DNA of 64,000 nucleotides from CALUVN01 sp944323595 (GTDB lineage Bacteria; Cyanobacteriota; Vampirovibrionia; Gastranaerophilales; Gastranaerophilaceae), in the NCBI GenBank assembly GCA_963931255.1, contig OZ006972.1:1426001-1490000 (forward strand), in the 5' to 3' direction. The translations under genes and the position numbers were made by a program. The notes under the pieces were generated by a model. It was not told the DNA's origin and searched no databases. It saw only the letters and a list, made by a program, of their open reading frames with translations. How positions within the stretch are numbered: the stretch's first letter is position 1; the number at the start of each line of letters is the position of its first letter. This document shows positions 9,080-18,471 of the stretch, piece by piece.

Positions 9080-10351
9080 ATGCTAATGACTACAGATTTA
9101 AAATGTGATATTAAAGACATTAACCTTGCAGAACAAGGGAAAAACCAGATTGAATGGGCGTTTAAAGATATGCCTGTTTTAAGAAAAATTCAGGAAAGAT
9201 TTATAAAAGAACAGCCGTTCAAGGGTTTAAGATTGTCTGCATGTTCTCACGTAACAAAAGAGACCGCAGCATTATGTATTGTAATGAAATCAGGCGGTGC
9301 AGACGCGGTTCTTGTAGCATCAAATCCTTTATCTACACAGGATGATGTTGCGGCAGCTCTGGTAAAATATTACAACATTCCGGTATTTGCTATTGCCGGC
9401 GAAAGTGTTGAAACTTACAGAGCACATATTGCGGAAGCTATAGCACACAAACCTGATTTGATTATTGAAGACGGCTGTGATTTAGTTTCTACTCTTCACA
9501 AAGATTATCCGGAAATTGCAGCAAATGTTATAGGTTCAACTGAAGAAACAACAACAGGTATTATCAGACTTCAGGCTATGGAAAGAGAGGGAAAATTAAT
9601 GTTCCCTGCCGTTGGTGTAAATACAAGTTTGACAAAACATTTGTATGACAACAGATACGGAACAGGTCAAAGTTCTCTTGACGGAATTATTCGTGCGGCA
9701 AATATTCTTATTGCAGGTAAAACGGTTGTAATTTCAGGTTACGGATGGTGCGGCAAAGGCTGCGCTTTAAGATCAAAAGCACTCGGCGCAAACGTAATTG
9801 TATGCGAAGTAGATCCATTGAAAGCTCTTGAAGCTGTAATGGAGGGATACAGAGTTATGCCTATTGCTAAAGCTGCTAAAGAGGGGGATATTTTCCTGAC
9901 AGTTACCGGAGACAAGCATGTTGTTGATATTCCTCATTTACTTGATATGAAAGACGGTGCTTTTGTTGCAAACGCAGGTCACTTTGACTGGGAAGTCAAT
10001 GTGGGCGATTTAAAAGTTTACGCAACTGAAATTAAGCAAATAAGACCATCTCTTCAAGAATATAAATTGAAAAACGGAAAATCAATTTATGTGCTTGCTG
10101 AAGGCAGACTGGTTAACCTCGGTGCTGCTGAGGGACACCCTGCAAGTGTTATGGATATGAGTTTTGCCAATCAGGCTCTCGGTATGGAATTTATTGTTAA
10201 AAATAAAGGCAAACTTGAAAAGAAATTGCATACCCTTCCTCACGAAGTTGATGTTAAGATTGCAGAACTTAAACTCCAATCTATGGGTATTGAAATTGAT
10301 ACTCTGACTGAAGAACAAAAAGAATATCTTAACAGCTGGAATATTGATTAG
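9080..10351 (+). CDS. ahcY: Adenosylhomocysteinase (S-adenosylhomocysteine hydrolase)
   Basis: A cytoplasmic NAD-dependent enzyme that splits S-adenosylhomocysteine into homocysteine and adenosine and so removes the inhibitor produced by methyltransferases. The 423-aa length suits the short archaeal/Thermotoga-like form. The TKHLYDNRYGTGQS segment covers the substrate-binding lysine and aspartate region, and the NAD fold shows GYGWCGKG (residues 220-227). An EVDP segment follows, as usual after the Rossmann motif. In some relatives of this type the true substrate is S-inosylhomocysteine, which cannot be excluded. ATG 9080 is six bases after AGGAGA; ATG 9086 is a possible alternative. Confidence 0.93.
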   Translation: MLMTTDLKCDIKDINLAEQGKNQIEWAFKDMPVLRKIQERFIKEQPFKGLRLSACSHVTKETAALCIVMKSGGADAVLVASNPLSTQDDVAAALVKYYNIPVFAIAGESVETYRAHIAEAIAHKPDLIIEDGCDLVSTLHKDYPEIAANVIGSTEETTTGIIRLQAMEREGKLMFPAVGVNTSLTKHLYDNRYGTGQSSLDGIIRAANILIAGKTVVISGYGWCGKGCALRSKALGANVIVCEVDPLKALEAVMEGYRVMPIAKAAKEGDIFLTVTGDKHVVDIPHLLDMKDGAFVANAGHFDWEVNVGDLKVYATEIKQIRPSLQEYKLKNGKSIYVLAEGRLVNLGAAEGHPASVMDMSFANQALGMEFIVKNKGKLEKKLHTLPHEVDVKIAELKLQSMGIEIDTLTEEQKEYLNSWNID

Positions 10352-10372
10352 TAATATCAAAAAATAAAATAG

Positions 10373-10413
10373 AAAACGGTTAAAAAGTTTACAAGCTCTT
10401 TAACCGTTTTTTG
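10373..10413 (+). terminator. Rho-independent terminator of ahcY
   Basis: A 12-bp stem (AAAACGGTTAAA/TTTAACCGTTTT, 10373-10384 and 10399-10410) ends in a run of T, 20 bases after the ahcY stop. Confidence 0.85.
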
Positions 10414-10477
10414 TATGTAAAACTTCCATAAATATCCCGTGCAATATTCACAATTGCTTTAAATTTTTTTGCAATTT

Positions 10478-11338
10478 TTATATGCACCTGAGTGTTAATT
10501 TCAGTACATTGCGCAGCCCGAGTTTTTCTTTTTCCTGCCAGAGAAATTTAATCATTTCCGGACGTATTTTAATATTGTTATTTATATTAATCAATGTTGT
10601 GTAATCAGAATGCAGTTTTTTATCTCCGGTAACAAGTGTGCAATTCCCTGCGTTATTGGAGTGCCGCCTGTAAGCGGTCAAAGGTGCGTTAATTATTGCA
10701 CTGCCGCCGATTAGATGTGCATAATTCATAATAAATTTATCAGGACAAATTTTCCACTTATCAGTATTTTTATAATCAAGCAGAAGTTCAATAGAAGCTT
10801 TTCTGTACATTGCAGAACTGTTTGGCGACCAGTACCAGCCTCCGAATTTTCCTTTTACTTTTTTGTAATCGTTTTTTTCAGCGTTCAGCAAATCCTCAAC
10901 ATTCTGGCAGGCAGGAGAAGCGATTGAATTGAATGTATGAACCTCATCATTCTCTCCTATTTCTATTATGGAGCATGAAGTGAATGCAACACTAATCTTG
11001 AAATGCGTTTGGATATGAATTCTGGCAAAATCCGGCATTAAAATATCATCAGAATCTATAAAACTTACAAATTGACCGTTTGCTTCTTTCAATCCTCTCA
11101 TCATCGCTGCCATTTGCCCTTGATTTTTGTCCTGAACAAACAGAGTTATTTTCAAATCCTGATTTTCTTCAATAAATTTTTCAACCACGCGGCGGGAATT
11201 ATCAGAAGAACAATCGTCAACAACAAGAATTTCAAAATTTGTGTAAGATTGATTTTTGATGCTTTCAAGTGTTTTCAGAATATATTTTTCGTAATTGTAT
11301 GAAGTTACAACAAAACTTACCAGCGGCAGATTAAGCAT
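10478..11338 (-). CDS. Family 2 glycosyltransferase (GT-A fold)
   Basis: A 286-aa protein opening with the GT2 signature (PLVSFVVTSYNYEKYILKTL), then ILVVDDCSSDNS and FIDSDDIL, the DXD-type metal and nucleotide-sugar site. It probably transfers a sugar from a nucleotide donor during surface polysaccharide or glycoprotein synthesis. Donor and acceptor are unknown. No membrane segment is visible, so it is cytoplasmic or peripheral. The start chosen is ATG 11338, which overlaps the stop of the upstream TerC-like gene and sits after GGAG; a TTG seven codons earlier also opens the frame. The coupling to a membrane protein gene does not itself reveal function. Confidence 0.87.
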   Translation of the reverse strand: MLNLPLVSFVVTSYNYEKYILKTLESIKNQSYTNFEILVVDDCSSDNSRRVVEKFIEENQDLKITLFVQDKNQGQMAAMMRGLKEANGQFVSFIDSDDILMPDFARIHIQTHFKISVAFTSCSIIEIGENDEVHTFNSIASPACQNVEDLLNAEKNDYKKVKGKFGGWYWSPNSSAMYRKASIELLLDYKNTDKWKICPDKFIMNYAHLIGGSAIINAPLTAYRRHSNNAGNCTLVTGDKKLHSDYTTLININNNIKIRPEMIKFLWQEKEKLGLRNVLKLTLRCI

Positions 11339-12401
11339 TCTTTTCTTCTCCGCCGGCAATCAGCCTTGCCATTTTTCTGTTGTGAACGATTGATGAAATA
11401 AATGCCGCAACAATAAATCCAAGTCCTATTCCGCCTGTAACAACTTCCGGAATTTCTTCAACAGTAGAAATAAGCATCAAAACTGATAAAGCTCCTATTG
11501 CCCAGTGTGCGCCGTGTTCAAGATATATAAATTTTGCAAGTGTTTTCTTTTCCACAAGCATAATGGTCAAAGAACGTACAAACATCGCGCCGATTGCAAG
11601 TCCTATTGTGATAATAATTACATCTTTACTAAGGGCAAAGGCTCCGAGAACTCCGTCAAGCGAGAATGATGCATCAATTAATTCAAGATAAAGAAAACTT
11701 ATAAGCCCTGTACATTTGGCTCCGGAATTTACGCATTGAGCCATCCGCATTTCTTCGTGTTTTTCAAGATAATGAGTAAATCCGTCTATGGCAAGATATG
11801 TTATAACGCCTGCAATACCGGAAATCATAACGGATACTTTAACCTCGTCAGGTACAAAGTTCTGGGTCGCAATAACTGCCAGTAAAGCAAGAACTATTTC
11901 AATTCCCTTTATATGGTCGAGGTGAGATAGAGGTGATTCAATCACTTTAATCCAGTGAACAACTTTTTCGTGGTTAAAGAAGTAATGTAAAAACAACATC
12001 ATCAGAAAAATTCCGCCAAAAGTTACAATCGGGGCATGTGTTGCATGGAGATATCCTGCATATTTATCAACATTGGTTAAAGCCATTTTTGTAACTTCTA
12101 CAATGCCTACTTTTGCAAATATAGCAACAACTAAAATAGGGAACAAAAATCTCATACCGAAAACAGCAATCGCAATCCCCCAGGTTAAAAATCTGTGGCG
12201 CCATTTTTCTGACATGTGTTCAAGCTTCATCGCATTAACAACGGCATTGTCGAATGAAAGACTTATTTCCAGAATACTCAACACCAGTGCAATAAATACA
12301 CAGGCAAGACCGGTTCCGGCATGAGCGTGCTCGCCCCAGAAATAAGCCCCTACAAATCCGGCTATTGCAACTATATATGACCCTAAAAAGTACTGCAGCA
12401 T
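11331..12401 (-). CDS. TerC/DUF475 family integral membrane protein
   Basis: A 356-aa polytopic membrane protein with many hydrophobic segments. It carries acidic-residue signatures of the TerC superfamily within membrane helices: EISLSFDNAVVNA near residue 47 and ELIDASFSLDGVLGAFAL in the second half. Family members are linked to metal-ion (often manganese) export or to tellurite resistance; the DUF475 branch is poorly characterised. The length and two-repeat layout are as expected. The start ATG follows GAGAGGAG. Its 3' end overlaps the glycosyltransferase start, so the two genes are translationally coupled. Confidence 0.88.
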   Translation of the reverse strand: MLQYFLGSYIVAIAGFVGAYFWGEHAHAGTGLACVFIALVLSILEISLSFDNAVVNAMKLEHMSEKWRHRFLTWGIAIAVFGMRFLFPILVVAIFAKVGIVEVTKMALTNVDKYAGYLHATHAPIVTFGGIFLMMLFLHYFFNHEKVVHWIKVIESPLSHLDHIKGIEIVLALLAVIATQNFVPDEVKVSVMISGIAGVITYLAIDGFTHYLEKHEEMRMAQCVNSGAKCTGLISFLYLELIDASFSLDGVLGAFALSKDVIIITIGLAIGAMFVRSLTIMLVEKKTLAKFIYLEHGAHWAIGALSVLMLISTVEEIPEVVTGGIGLGFIVAAFISSIVHNRKMARLIAGGEEKNA

Positions 12402-12485
12402 TGTTTTCTCCTCTCTTTAACGATTTATATTATACATAAAATAACCTACTTTTGCAAAAGGCAAATTTGTGCTTTGCTCCTTTAT

Positions 12486-12513
12486 TTGAAAAAATTTTTG
12501 TTCCTGATATAAT
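12486..12513 (+). promoter_or_regulatory. Sigma-70-type promoter directly abutting prfA
   Basis: TTGAAA (12486-12491), 16 bp and TATAAT (12508-12513). Transcription would start at about 12520, the A of the first prfA ATG, so the message may be leaderless or may use the ATG at 12529. Confidence 0.65.
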
Positions 12514-12519
12514 CGGGGT

Positions 12520-13602
12520 ATGAAAGATATGTTAGACAAAATTCTCCAGATAGAGAAAAAATATAACGAGTTGGGCGTGACACTTTCTGACCCCGCTGTA
12601 ATTCAGGATTACAACAGATTCAGGGATCTCTCAAAACAGAGAAAATCAATGGAAGAAACCGTTGAGCTCTATTATGCGTGGAAAAAAGCCGTAGATTCCA
12701 TTGAAGAAGCTAAGCAAATGATTCATGAAGAAAAAGATGAAGAAATGAGAAGCTTTCTTAAAGCTGAAATGGAAGAAAACGAAGCAAAACTTCCTGAATA
12801 CGAAGAACGCATGAAAGTACTTCTTCTCCCGCGTGACCCTATGGATGATAAAGATATTATGCTTGAAATTCGCGGCGGTGCCGGCGGTGATGAGGCAAAT
12901 ATTTTTGCGGGAGATCTGGCAAGAATGTATATGCGCTATGCCGATAAAAAAGGCTGGCAGACTCAGGTCTTGAGTAAAACAGAATGCGAAGCCGGCGGCG
13001 TTTCTGAAATAATTATTTCTATAAAAGGTGATGCCGTATATTCTCAATTAAAATATGAATCAGGAGTTCACCGCGTGCAAAGAGTTCCTGCAACAGAATC
13101 TCAGGGCCGCGTTCATACTTCAACTGCCACTGTTGCAGTTATGCCGGAAGTTGATGATGTTGAAGTTGAACTTAATATGAATGATATTGAAATCACAACA
13201 GCCCGTTCAGGCGGTGCAGGCGGTCAAAACGTTAACAAAGTTGAAACCGCTGCACGTGTATTCCACAAACCTACGGGAATTATGATTTTCTGTACTGAAG
13301 AACGTTCTCAATTACAAAATAAAGAACGTGCTTTACAAATTTTGAAAGCCAAATTATATGATATGGAAGTCCAAAAACAAATGCAGGAAATAACAGACTT
13401 ACGTCGTTCTCAAGTCGGTTCAGGCGACAGAAGCGAACGTATCAGAACATATAACTTTCCGCAGGGGCGTCTGACTGATCACAGACTTAACCATAACCTT
13501 AATGTATGGACTGTTATTGACGGGGATTTGGACGAGTTAATCAAACTTTTAATGGAATATGACCAGAAGCTGAAATTGGAAAAACTGGCAGAAGTAAACT
13601 AA
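12520..13602 (+). CDS. prfA: Peptide chain release factor 1
   Basis: RF1 recognises UAA and UAG in the ribosomal A site and triggers peptidyl-tRNA hydrolysis. The 360-aa length is standard. The catalytic GGQ is at residues 234-236 within SGGAGGQNVNK. The codon-recognition domain has RVPATESQGRVHTS (the PxT-type tripeptide region of RF1), and GDRSERIRTYNFPQGRLTDHR is typical. It heads a run with ylxR, infB, rbfA and truB. The first ATG lies only six bases after a TATAAT box, so translation may start without a leader or at ATG 12529. The absence of a Shine-Dalgarno before 12520 fits the leaderless option. Confidence 0.97.
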   Translation: MKDMLDKILQIEKKYNELGVTLSDPAVIQDYNRFRDLSKQRKSMEETVELYYAWKKAVDSIEEAKQMIHEEKDEEMRSFLKAEMEENEAKLPEYEERMKVLLLPRDPMDDKDIMLEIRGGAGGDEANIFAGDLARMYMRYADKKGWQTQVLSKTECEAGGVSEIIISIKGDAVYSQLKYESGVHRVQRVPATESQGRVHTSTATVAVMPEVDDVEVELNMNDIEITTARSGGAGGQNVNKVETAARVFHKPTGIMIFCTEERSQLQNKERALQILKAKLYDMEVQKQMQEITDLRRSQVGSGDRSERIRTYNFPQGRLTDHRLNHNLNVWTVIDGDLDELIKLLMEYDQKLKLEKLAEVN

Positions 13603-13612
13603 GGAGCGCCAA

Positions 13613-13858
13613 TTGGTTGAAAGAAAATGTATCGCTTGCGGAGAAATTAAAAACAGAGATAATCTTATAAAAATTACCAGAGAAAATTCCCGCGGTGACA
13701 TCATTATCAACCCTGATTCCAAAATATTTGGCAGATCGGCATATCTTTGTTATAATAAATCGTGTGTAGAACTTGCTTTGAAGAAAAACAAAATTCAAAA
13801 AGCTCTGAAATGTTCTATATCAGAGGAACTGAAAGGAAAATTAATAAATGAGTTTTGA
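13613..13858 (+). CDS. ylxR: YlxR family RNA-binding protein
   Basis: An 81-aa protein of the YlxR (DUF448) family, normally encoded between nusA and infB. It is thought to bind RNA and has been linked to RNase P and transcription control. The N-terminal CIACGEIKNRDNLIKI and the later GRSAYLCYNKSCVELALKKN segment with its basic patch are characteristic. The start is TTG 13613, six bases after AAGGAG (13601-13606). Its 3' end overlaps infB by 11 bases. Here it has lost its usual nusA neighbour, which lies at 59.9 kb. Confidence 0.9.
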   Translation: MVERKCIACGEIKNRDNLIKITRENSRGDIIINPDSKIFGRSAYLCYNKSCVELALKKNKIQKALKCSISEELKGKLINEF

Positions 13859-16367
13859 AACAATAAGAATAAATGAATTAGCAAAAGAAATGAGGCTCAC
13901 CAGCAAAGAAATTATAGAAAAATTCTCGCAGCTCGGTGTGACTAACAAAACTCATTCCAGCACGGTTACTATGGAACAGGTTAAGCGCCTCAAAGATTTT
14001 ATTGCTGCCGGTTCAGTTAAAGAAGTTAAAAAACCTAAAGCTTTTGTTGTAAAAAAAGCTAAAACTCCGGAAGCCGATACTCCGGAGTCTGTTGATACAG
14101 AAAAACAAGAAGTAACAAAAGTTGAGGTTAAGGAACGCCCTAAAGTTGAAGTTGTAAAGCAGGCGCCTCAAAGTAAACTGGAAATTGTGCGTCGTGCACC
14201 ACAACGTCCGGACGGTCAAACAGTTATTAAAAGACCTGATAAATTAAAACGTCGTGACGGCGATGATGGCGGAAAGAAATTCCCTCCGCGCGGGGATGCT
14301 AAACCGCCTAAAAAAGAATTTTCAAAAGAATCTTCCGCTGAAAATAAATCTTTTGCAAAAGGAGAAAAAAGTTCTGAGAAAAAGCCAATTCAGCGCCATA
14401 TTATTCCGCAGGATATATATGAAAATAAAGGCTCAGGACGTAAACGCTCCGACGGAAAAAGAAAAGATAAAGATTTTAACTCCAAAAAAGAAGAACAGGA
14501 ACGTATTTCATTAGAAAAAGCAGCAGCTCAAAAACATAAAAAAAGAGTGCATAAAGATGAAGAAGTCGCAGAAGTCAAACAAATTGTTGTTAATCAGGCT
14601 ATGACGATTTCTGAACTTTCTGAAAAAATTCATAAAACACCTGCCGAAATAGTTAAATTTTTGATGTTACACGGTGTAATGGCAACGGTTAACCAGCTTA
14701 TAGATGTTGATGTTATCAAACAAATTTGCGCAGAATATAATCTTGAAGTTCTTGATGAAGATTTGGATGCTTATATAGAAGAAGAAATGGAAAAAGAGCA
14801 AAAACATAAAGCTCTGACCGAAGTTGATAAAAAATTACTCAAAAAACGTGCTCCGGTTGTAAGTATTATGGGACACGTTGACCACGGTAAAACAACTCTG
14901 CTTGATAGTATCAGAGCTTCAAAACATAAAATTGTAGCAACAGAAGTCGGCGGGATTACACAATCTATCGGTGCATACACTGTATATTTAGATAACAATA
15001 AAGAAAAGAAAATAGTTTTTGTTGATACTCCGGGGCACGAAGCTTTCACAGAAATGAGAGCAAGAGGTGCAAAGGCTACTGATATTGCAATTCTAGTCGT
15101 TGCAGCAGATGATGGTATCATGCCTCAGACAATTGAAGCAATAAGCCACGCAAGAGCTGCAGAAGTTCCTATCATTGTTGCCGTTAACAAAATTGATAAA
15201 CCTGGTGCAAATCCTGATAAAATTTTACAACAGCTGACAGAACACGGACTTGTGCCTGAAGAATGGGGCGGTGATACAATTACTGTTAAAGTTTCAGCAT
15301 TGAACGGCACAGGTATTGATGAGCTTCTGGAATACATTCTTCTTGTCGCCGATATTCAAGACCTGAAAGCTAATCCAAAAGCTGAAGCCTCAGGCGTTGT
15401 TATTGAAGCAAACCTTGATAAAGGTAAAGGTCCTGTTGCAACACTTCTTGTCCAAAACGGAACTCTAAGAGTCGGCAACTGTATTGTTGTTGGTACAGCC
15501 TGCGGGCGTGTAAGAGCATTGCTTTCAGACAGCGGTGAAAAAATTCAAAAAGCAGAACCGTCTACCCCTGTTGAAATTTTAGGGTTGACCGAAGTTCCGC
15601 AGGCCGGTGATTATTTTGAAGTTGTTCAAAATGAGAAAGAAATGAAAGCTATTGTTGAAAAACGTAAAGAAAAAGCACGCAACAAGCGTTTAGAAGCAAT
15701 GCTCCCTGCTCACATCAGACGTGAAGCTGTTGCCGGTGAAGAAGATATTCCGCAGTTGAACCTTATTATCAAAGCAAATACCCACGGTTCTGCTGAAGCT
15801 GTTTCTCAAGCTATTGCGCAGCTTGAATCTAAAGAAATTAAAACAAAAATTATTCACGTTGGTGTCGGTGATATTTCAGAGGCAGATGTAATGCTTGCAT
15901 CCGCTTCAGGTGCAATTATTCTCGGATTTACTGTTAAAGAGGACAGTAATGCACTTGCCGCGGCTGAACGTGAAGGCGTTACTATCAAGAAATACGATAT
16001 TATTTACCAGATTCTTGAAGATATGGAAAAAACAATGCTTTCTCTGCTGCAGCCTGAAATCAAAGAAGTTGAACTCGGTAAAGCTGAAGTTCGTCAGGTA
16101 TTTACAATCGGAAAAACAACTAAAATTGCGGGCTGCTATGTTACGGAAGGAAAAATTGTACGCAGCAAAACAGCAATTCTCTACCGTGACGGAAAAGAAA
16201 TATTCAGAGGGGCAATTGACCAGCTTAAACGTTTCAAGGATGATGTTAAAGAAGTCGCTCAAGGTTTTGAATGCGGAATTTCTTTCAGTAAATGGAACGA
16301 TATCGAAGTCGGTGATATTATTGAAGTTTCCACAACAGAAGAAATTGAGCGTAAAAGTTTAGATTAA
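13848..16367 (+). CDS. infB: Translation initiation factor IF-2
   Basis: IF-2 is the GTPase that places initiator tRNA on the 30S subunit and promotes subunit joining. This 839-aa protein has a winged N-terminal IF2N segment, a long charged Lys/Glu-rich linker (about 50-250), a second IF2N segment, and a G domain with G1 GHVDHGKTT (342-350), G3 DTPGHEAF and G4 NKID. EF-Tu-like domain II, the domain III/IV linker and a C-terminal initiator-tRNA-binding domain follow (MEKTMLSLLQPEI to the end). ATG 13848 lies inside the ylxR end, suggesting coupled translation. Confidence 0.98.
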   Translation: MSFETIRINELAKEMRLTSKEIIEKFSQLGVTNKTHSSTVTMEQVKRLKDFIAAGSVKEVKKPKAFVVKKAKTPEADTPESVDTEKQEVTKVEVKERPKVEVVKQAPQSKLEIVRRAPQRPDGQTVIKRPDKLKRRDGDDGGKKFPPRGDAKPPKKEFSKESSAENKSFAKGEKSSEKKPIQRHIIPQDIYENKGSGRKRSDGKRKDKDFNSKKEEQERISLEKAAAQKHKKRVHKDEEVAEVKQIVVNQAMTISELSEKIHKTPAEIVKFLMLHGVMATVNQLIDVDVIKQICAEYNLEVLDEDLDAYIEEEMEKEQKHKALTEVDKKLLKKRAPVVSIMGHVDHGKTTLLDSIRASKHKIVATEVGGITQSIGAYTVYLDNNKEKKIVFVDTPGHEAFTEMRARGAKATDIAILVVAADDGIMPQTIEAISHARAAEVPIIVAVNKIDKPGANPDKILQQLTEHGLVPEEWGGDTITVKVSALNGTGIDELLEYILLVADIQDLKANPKAEASGVVIEANLDKGKGPVATLLVQNGTLRVGNCIVVGTACGRVRALLSDSGEKIQKAEPSTPVEILGLTEVPQAGDYFEVVQNEKEMKAIVEKRKEKARNKRLEAMLPAHIRREAVAGEEDIPQLNLIIKANTHGSAEAVSQAIAQLESKEIKTKIIHVGVGDISEADVMLASASGAIILGFTVKEDSNALAAAEREGVTIKKYDIIYQILEDMEKTMLSLLQPEIKEVELGKAEVRQVFTIGKTTKIAGCYVTEGKIVRSKTAILYRDGKEIFRGAIDQLKRFKDDVKEVAQGFECGISFSKWNDIEVGDIIEVSTTEEIERKSLD

Positions 16368-16380
16368 TAGGATTGTGATT

Positions 16381-16725
16381 ATGACATTAAGAAATGAACG
16401 TGTAAGAAAAGAATTGATGCGTGACATCTCTGATATCCTGCGTAAAGAAGTCAGAGGACTTGAGGGTGTTGTATCCGTTCTGGATATTGAAGTTGCCCAT
16501 GACAATTCTTTTGCAAAAGTAATCTATAGTGTTCTCGGGTCTGATGAACAAATAGAAAAATCAAAAGAAGTTATAGAAAAAAATACGCCTAAAATTCGTT
16601 ATGAAGTTGGCAAACGTATCAGACTGCGTTTGACTCCTGAATTGAAATTTGTCTATACTGATTCTCTTGAAAAAGGTTCAAGAGTAAGCGAACTTATTGA
16701 TAAAATCTCAAAAGGAGAACTTTAA
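16381..16725 (+). CDS. rbfA: Ribosome-binding factor A
   Basis: RbfA is a small KH-fold protein that binds immature 30S subunits and helps 16S rRNA 5' end maturation. The 114-aa protein starts RNERVRKELMRDISDILRKEV and contains the KVIYSVLGSDEQ and LRLTPELKFVYTDSLEKG segments typical of the family. ATG 16381 is preferred over GTG 16375 because AGGA lies about eight bases before it. It sits 13 bases after infB, the conserved order. Confidence 0.95.
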   Translation: MTLRNERVRKELMRDISDILRKEVRGLEGVVSVLDIEVAHDNSFAKVIYSVLGSDEQIEKSKEVIEKNTPKIRYEVGKRIRLRLTPELKFVYTDSLEKGSRVSELIDKISKGEL

Positions 16726-16732
16726 TCCCGAT

Positions 16733-17584
16733 ATGTTTGGATTTTTGAATGTTTATAAGCCTAAAGGAATGACGTCGCATGATGTTGTTTCTTTTATGCG
16801 TAAACACACCGGTATCAGGCAAATCGGTCACACCGGAACTTTAGACCCTTTTGCAGAGGGTGTATTGCCTATTTGTATAGGTAAAGCTACCAGATTAATA
16901 GAATATCTCAATGATGATAAAGAATATCTTGCAACAGTACAGTTTGGTTCAAATACAGATACTTATGATTTGGAGGGGGCTATAACCGGTAGTTTTGATA
17001 AAAAAATTACGGAAGCAGAGGTCGTTTGTGCGTTACAAAATTTCGAGGGCGAAATTGAGCAGATACCTCCTGTGTATTCTGCGATAAAAGTTAACGGCAA
17101 AAAACTGTACGATTATGCCCGTAAAGGTCAGGAAGTTGAAATTCAGCCGCGAAAGGTTTTTATTGAAAAGATTGAGCTGAAAAATTTTGATGAAGCGGCT
17201 CAAACTGCAGAAATTCTGGTTCAATGTTCTAAGGGAACATATATTCGTTCAATAGCTTATGATTTAGGCAAAATGTTATGCTGTGGCGGACATTTGATTA
17301 AGCTAATCCGCACAAAAGCCGGTAAGTTTACTGTGGAAAGTTCACACACTCTTGAAGAATTACAAAAAAATGTGTCAGACTTTCTTATTAATCCTGTTGA
17401 TATAATTAATCTGGATAAAGTTGAAATTCAGGAGAATGACTTTGCAAAATTGCGCAACGGTAATCCGATTGTAAATAAAACTAACAAAAGTAATGATTTT
17501 GTAATTTTGATTTATAATAATGATATTAAAGCCATTGGCTTTAGAGATAATGATAGAATACTTATGAAGAAAGTGTTTAGTTGA
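16733..17584 (+). CDS. truB: tRNA pseudouridine(55) synthase TruB
   Basis: TruB makes pseudouridine at position 55 of the tRNA T-loop. The N-terminus GFLNVYKPKGMTSHDVV and the catalytic motif GHTGTLDPFAEGVLP (with the essential Asp) are clear. YSAIKVNGKKLYDYARKG and CSKGTYIRSIAYDLG are the other family blocks. The natural start is ATG 16733 (MFGFLNVYKPKG); a longer TTG-start frame would overlap rbfA and adds no conserved sequence. The 283-aa length is normal. Confidence 0.96.
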   Translation: MFGFLNVYKPKGMTSHDVVSFMRKHTGIRQIGHTGTLDPFAEGVLPICIGKATRLIEYLNDDKEYLATVQFGSNTDTYDLEGAITGSFDKKITEAEVVCALQNFEGEIEQIPPVYSAIKVNGKKLYDYARKGQEVEIQPRKVFIEKIELKNFDEAAQTAEILVQCSKGTYIRSIAYDLGKMLCCGGHLIKLIRTKAGKFTVESSHTLEELQKNVSDFLINPVDIINLDKVEIQENDFAKLRNGNPIVNKTNKSNDFVILIYNNDIKAIGFRDNDRILMKKVFS

Positions 17585-17587
17585 ATT

Positions 17588-18460
17588 ATGAAAAAGTTAT
17601 TAATTTTATTAATGTCTTTAGTTATAACCGGCGGCACAACTTTTGCATCCCAGAGTGCCTATGTTGCATGCTCCGCACCTTATGATCTGTCGTCAGGCTT
17701 AAAGAAAACACTTGCAAACGCCACAGGTTCTAATCTGATTGCGCAGCAGGTTGCACAGTCTTTAATTAAAAGACAGCTTAAAAAAGAATCAGGTGAAAAA
17801 TTCAAAGTAAAAGTAAGTTCATACAGTATGGCAGATTTGAAAGCCGGCAGATTTAAATCACTGGATATTTCAGGTGAAAATCTTGATTTAGACGGAGTGT
17901 ATGTCTCTTATATGGACTTTAAAACCCTTTGTGATTTTAATTATATAGTCTTTGATAAGAATACAAATTCAGTATTTTTTAAAGAATCATTTCCAATGAG
18001 TTATTCAATCGTTATGAATGAAAACGATATAAATAATACAATGAATTCAAGTGCATATTCCAAGCTTATTCGTGATGTTAACAAACTCGGGTCTGCAATG
18101 AATCTTTTTAAGATTAACGATACGCATGTAAAAATTCATAATAATCAATTTTTCTATATTTTCGATTATTCTCTTCCGTTTTTAGGCGGTCATTACAATA
18201 TGGTTGTAGAAGCTGATTTGAGAGTTGAGGACGGCAATATTGCTTTTCAGAATACTAAAATAGCAAGTAAAAATTTCCGCATTGATATCAGTCAGCTTGC
18301 AAGAGTGTTAAATTATCTTAACCCGCTTGAATTTTCTCTGAATATACTGGAAAATAATAATACAACGATGAATGTAAGAAATATATCTCTGGTTAATAAT
18401 GCAATTAATGTTCACGGAACGTTAGTTGTTGATAAAAATACGGTAAAAGAACAAAAATAA
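17588..18460 (+). CDS. Exported LmeA/DUF2993-like protein
   Basis: A 290-aa protein with a clear Sec signal peptide (KKLLILLMSLVITGG, cleavage probably after TTFA). The mature part has a DLKAGRFKSLDISGENLDLDGVYV segment and a repeated beta-rich pattern resembling DUF2993/LmeA proteins, which are lipid-binding periplasmic proteins common in cyanobacteria. I assign the family from this pattern only. It starts three bases after truB ends and is followed closely by a GerMN protein, so it is probably cotranscribed. Function in lipid or envelope maintenance is an inference. Confidence 0.6.
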   Translation: MKKLLILLMSLVITGGTTFASQSAYVACSAPYDLSSGLKKTLANATGSNLIAQQVAQSLIKRQLKKESGEKFKVKVSSYSMADLKAGRFKSLDISGENLDLDGVYVSYMDFKTLCDFNYIVFDKNTNSVFFKESFPMSYSIVMNENDINNTMNSSAYSKLIRDVNKLGSAMNLFKINDTHVKIHNNQFFYIFDYSLPFLGGHYNMVVEADLRVEDGNIAFQNTKIASKNFRIDISQLARVLNYLNPLEFSLNILENNNTTMNVRNISLVNNAINVHGTLVVDKNTVKEQK

Positions 18461-18471
18461 GGGTAGAAATT

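Noticed and set aside
14254..14514. 86-codon frame inside infB
   Set aside because: Same-strand shadow of the low-complexity Lys/Glu linker of IF-2; no independent ribosome-binding site.
16697..16732. Extended TTG start for truB
   Set aside because: It overlaps rbfA; the conserved TruB N-terminus begins at ATG 16733.
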